DNA of 6,722 nucleotides from Bacteroidales bacterium (GTDB lineage Bacteria > Bacteroidota > Bacteroidia > Bacteroidales > 4484-276), in assembly GCA_018400545.1 (NCBI GenBank), contig JAGYLT010000129.1, positions 1 through 6,722 on the forward strand. The letters are read 5' to 3'. Within the stretch, counting starts at the first letter, position 1. Each line of letters starts with the position of its first letter. Both the position numbers and the translations under genes were made by a program. Under the pieces are notes generated by a model. That model saw only the letters and a program-made list of their open reading frames with translations, made no database searches and was not told the origin of the DNA. Below are positions 6,606 through 6,722 of this stretch, piece by piece.

Positions 6606-6607
6606 TT
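6580..6607. promoter_or_regulatory. Paired palindromes upstream of the last gene (candidate operator)
   Basis: AAACCGGTTT (6580-6589) and AAACAAAATTTTGTTT (6592-6607) are perfect palindromes, 10 and 16 bp long, two bases apart and with centres 15 bp apart. The second contains TTTG (6601-6604), which can serve as the -33 element of the promoter proposed for the gene starting at 6655. That position suits a repressor site. AT-rich sequence makes short palindromes common, so this remains a suggestion. Confidence 0.3.
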
Positions 6608-6633
6608 ATTTCGTTCTTTTAATAATATATTTT
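6601..6633 (+). promoter_or_regulatory. Candidate promoter for the gene starting at 6655
   Basis: TTTG at 6601-6604 and TATATTTT at 6626-6633 are separated by 21 bp. They fit the Bacteroidota -33 (TTTG) and -7 (TAnnTTTG) boxes, with one mismatch at the final G. Transcription would begin near 6640, leaving a leader of about 15 bases. The region is very AT-rich, so chance matches are possible. Confidence 0.4.
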
Positions 6634-6654
6634 ATCATTAAATCAACTTTTGTT

Positions 6655-6722
6655 ATGTTCGCCACAAATCAACAATATGAGGGCCTGATTGCCATACTTG
6701 GGAATAATCAAATGCAGGAGAG
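6655..6722 (+). CDS. Start of an unidentified gene, 3' truncated by window edge
   Basis: An ATG at 6655 opens a frame that stays open for 22 codons to the end of the window (MFATNQQYEGLIAILGNNQM, then QE). It follows an AT-rich leader and a plausible promoter, with no Shine-Dalgarno, as expected for this phylum. The competing ATG at 6678 hits a stop after three codons. Too little is visible to name a family. The absence of a hydrophobic N-terminal stretch suggests a cytoplasmic product. Confidence 0.5.
   Translation, partial: MFATNQQYEGLIAILGNNQMQE

Overview
The window looks like a chromosomal segment of a Bacteroidota bacterium, probably of class Bacteroidia. The evidence is: two adjacent secreted proteins ending in a type IX secretion (T9SS) type A sorting domain, one of them a gingipain-type C25 protease; A-rich leaders without Shine-Dalgarno sequences; and at least one TAnnTTTG-type -7 promoter box. 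All supported genes are on the + strand. There are no tRNA or rRNA genes, no CRISPR array and no intact insertion sequence.

Layout. Positions 1-437 hold the 3' end of a large surface or secreted protein (Ig/PKD-like domain plus T9SS sorting domain), closed by a strong intrinsic terminator. Positions 545-4405 hold a complete 1286-residue gingipain-like cysteine protease with a long adhesin-like tail and its own T9SS sorting domain, followed by a second intrinsic terminator. That terminator's T-tract runs straight into a candidate promoter for the next unit. The next unit holds a small exported protein of unknown function (4512-4964) and, 25 bp downstream, a cytoplasmic histone-deacetylase-family zinc hydrolase (4990-6000). 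After 136 bp comes a small DUF2007-type protein (6137-6400). The last 320 bp are a non-coding, AT-rich stretch containing a possible decayed minus-strand coding or REP-like fragment and two palindromes, followed by the start of another + strand gene that runs off the end.

How the genes fit together. The first two are cargo of the same export route: Sec signal peptide (seen in the second), then T9SS outer-membrane translocation and probably surface attachment or release. Hairpins separate their transcription. The exported hypothetical protein and the HDAC-family enzyme are probably cotranscribed but would act in different compartments, so no shared pathway can be read from the sequence. The most notable element is the protease. 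Its catalytic core is strikingly close to P. gingivalis RgpB, including the residues expected to set Arg specificity, yet its profragment boundary lacks the Arg/Lys used for gingipain maturation and its C-terminal architecture is quite different. I do not see a clearly new multi-gene system here.
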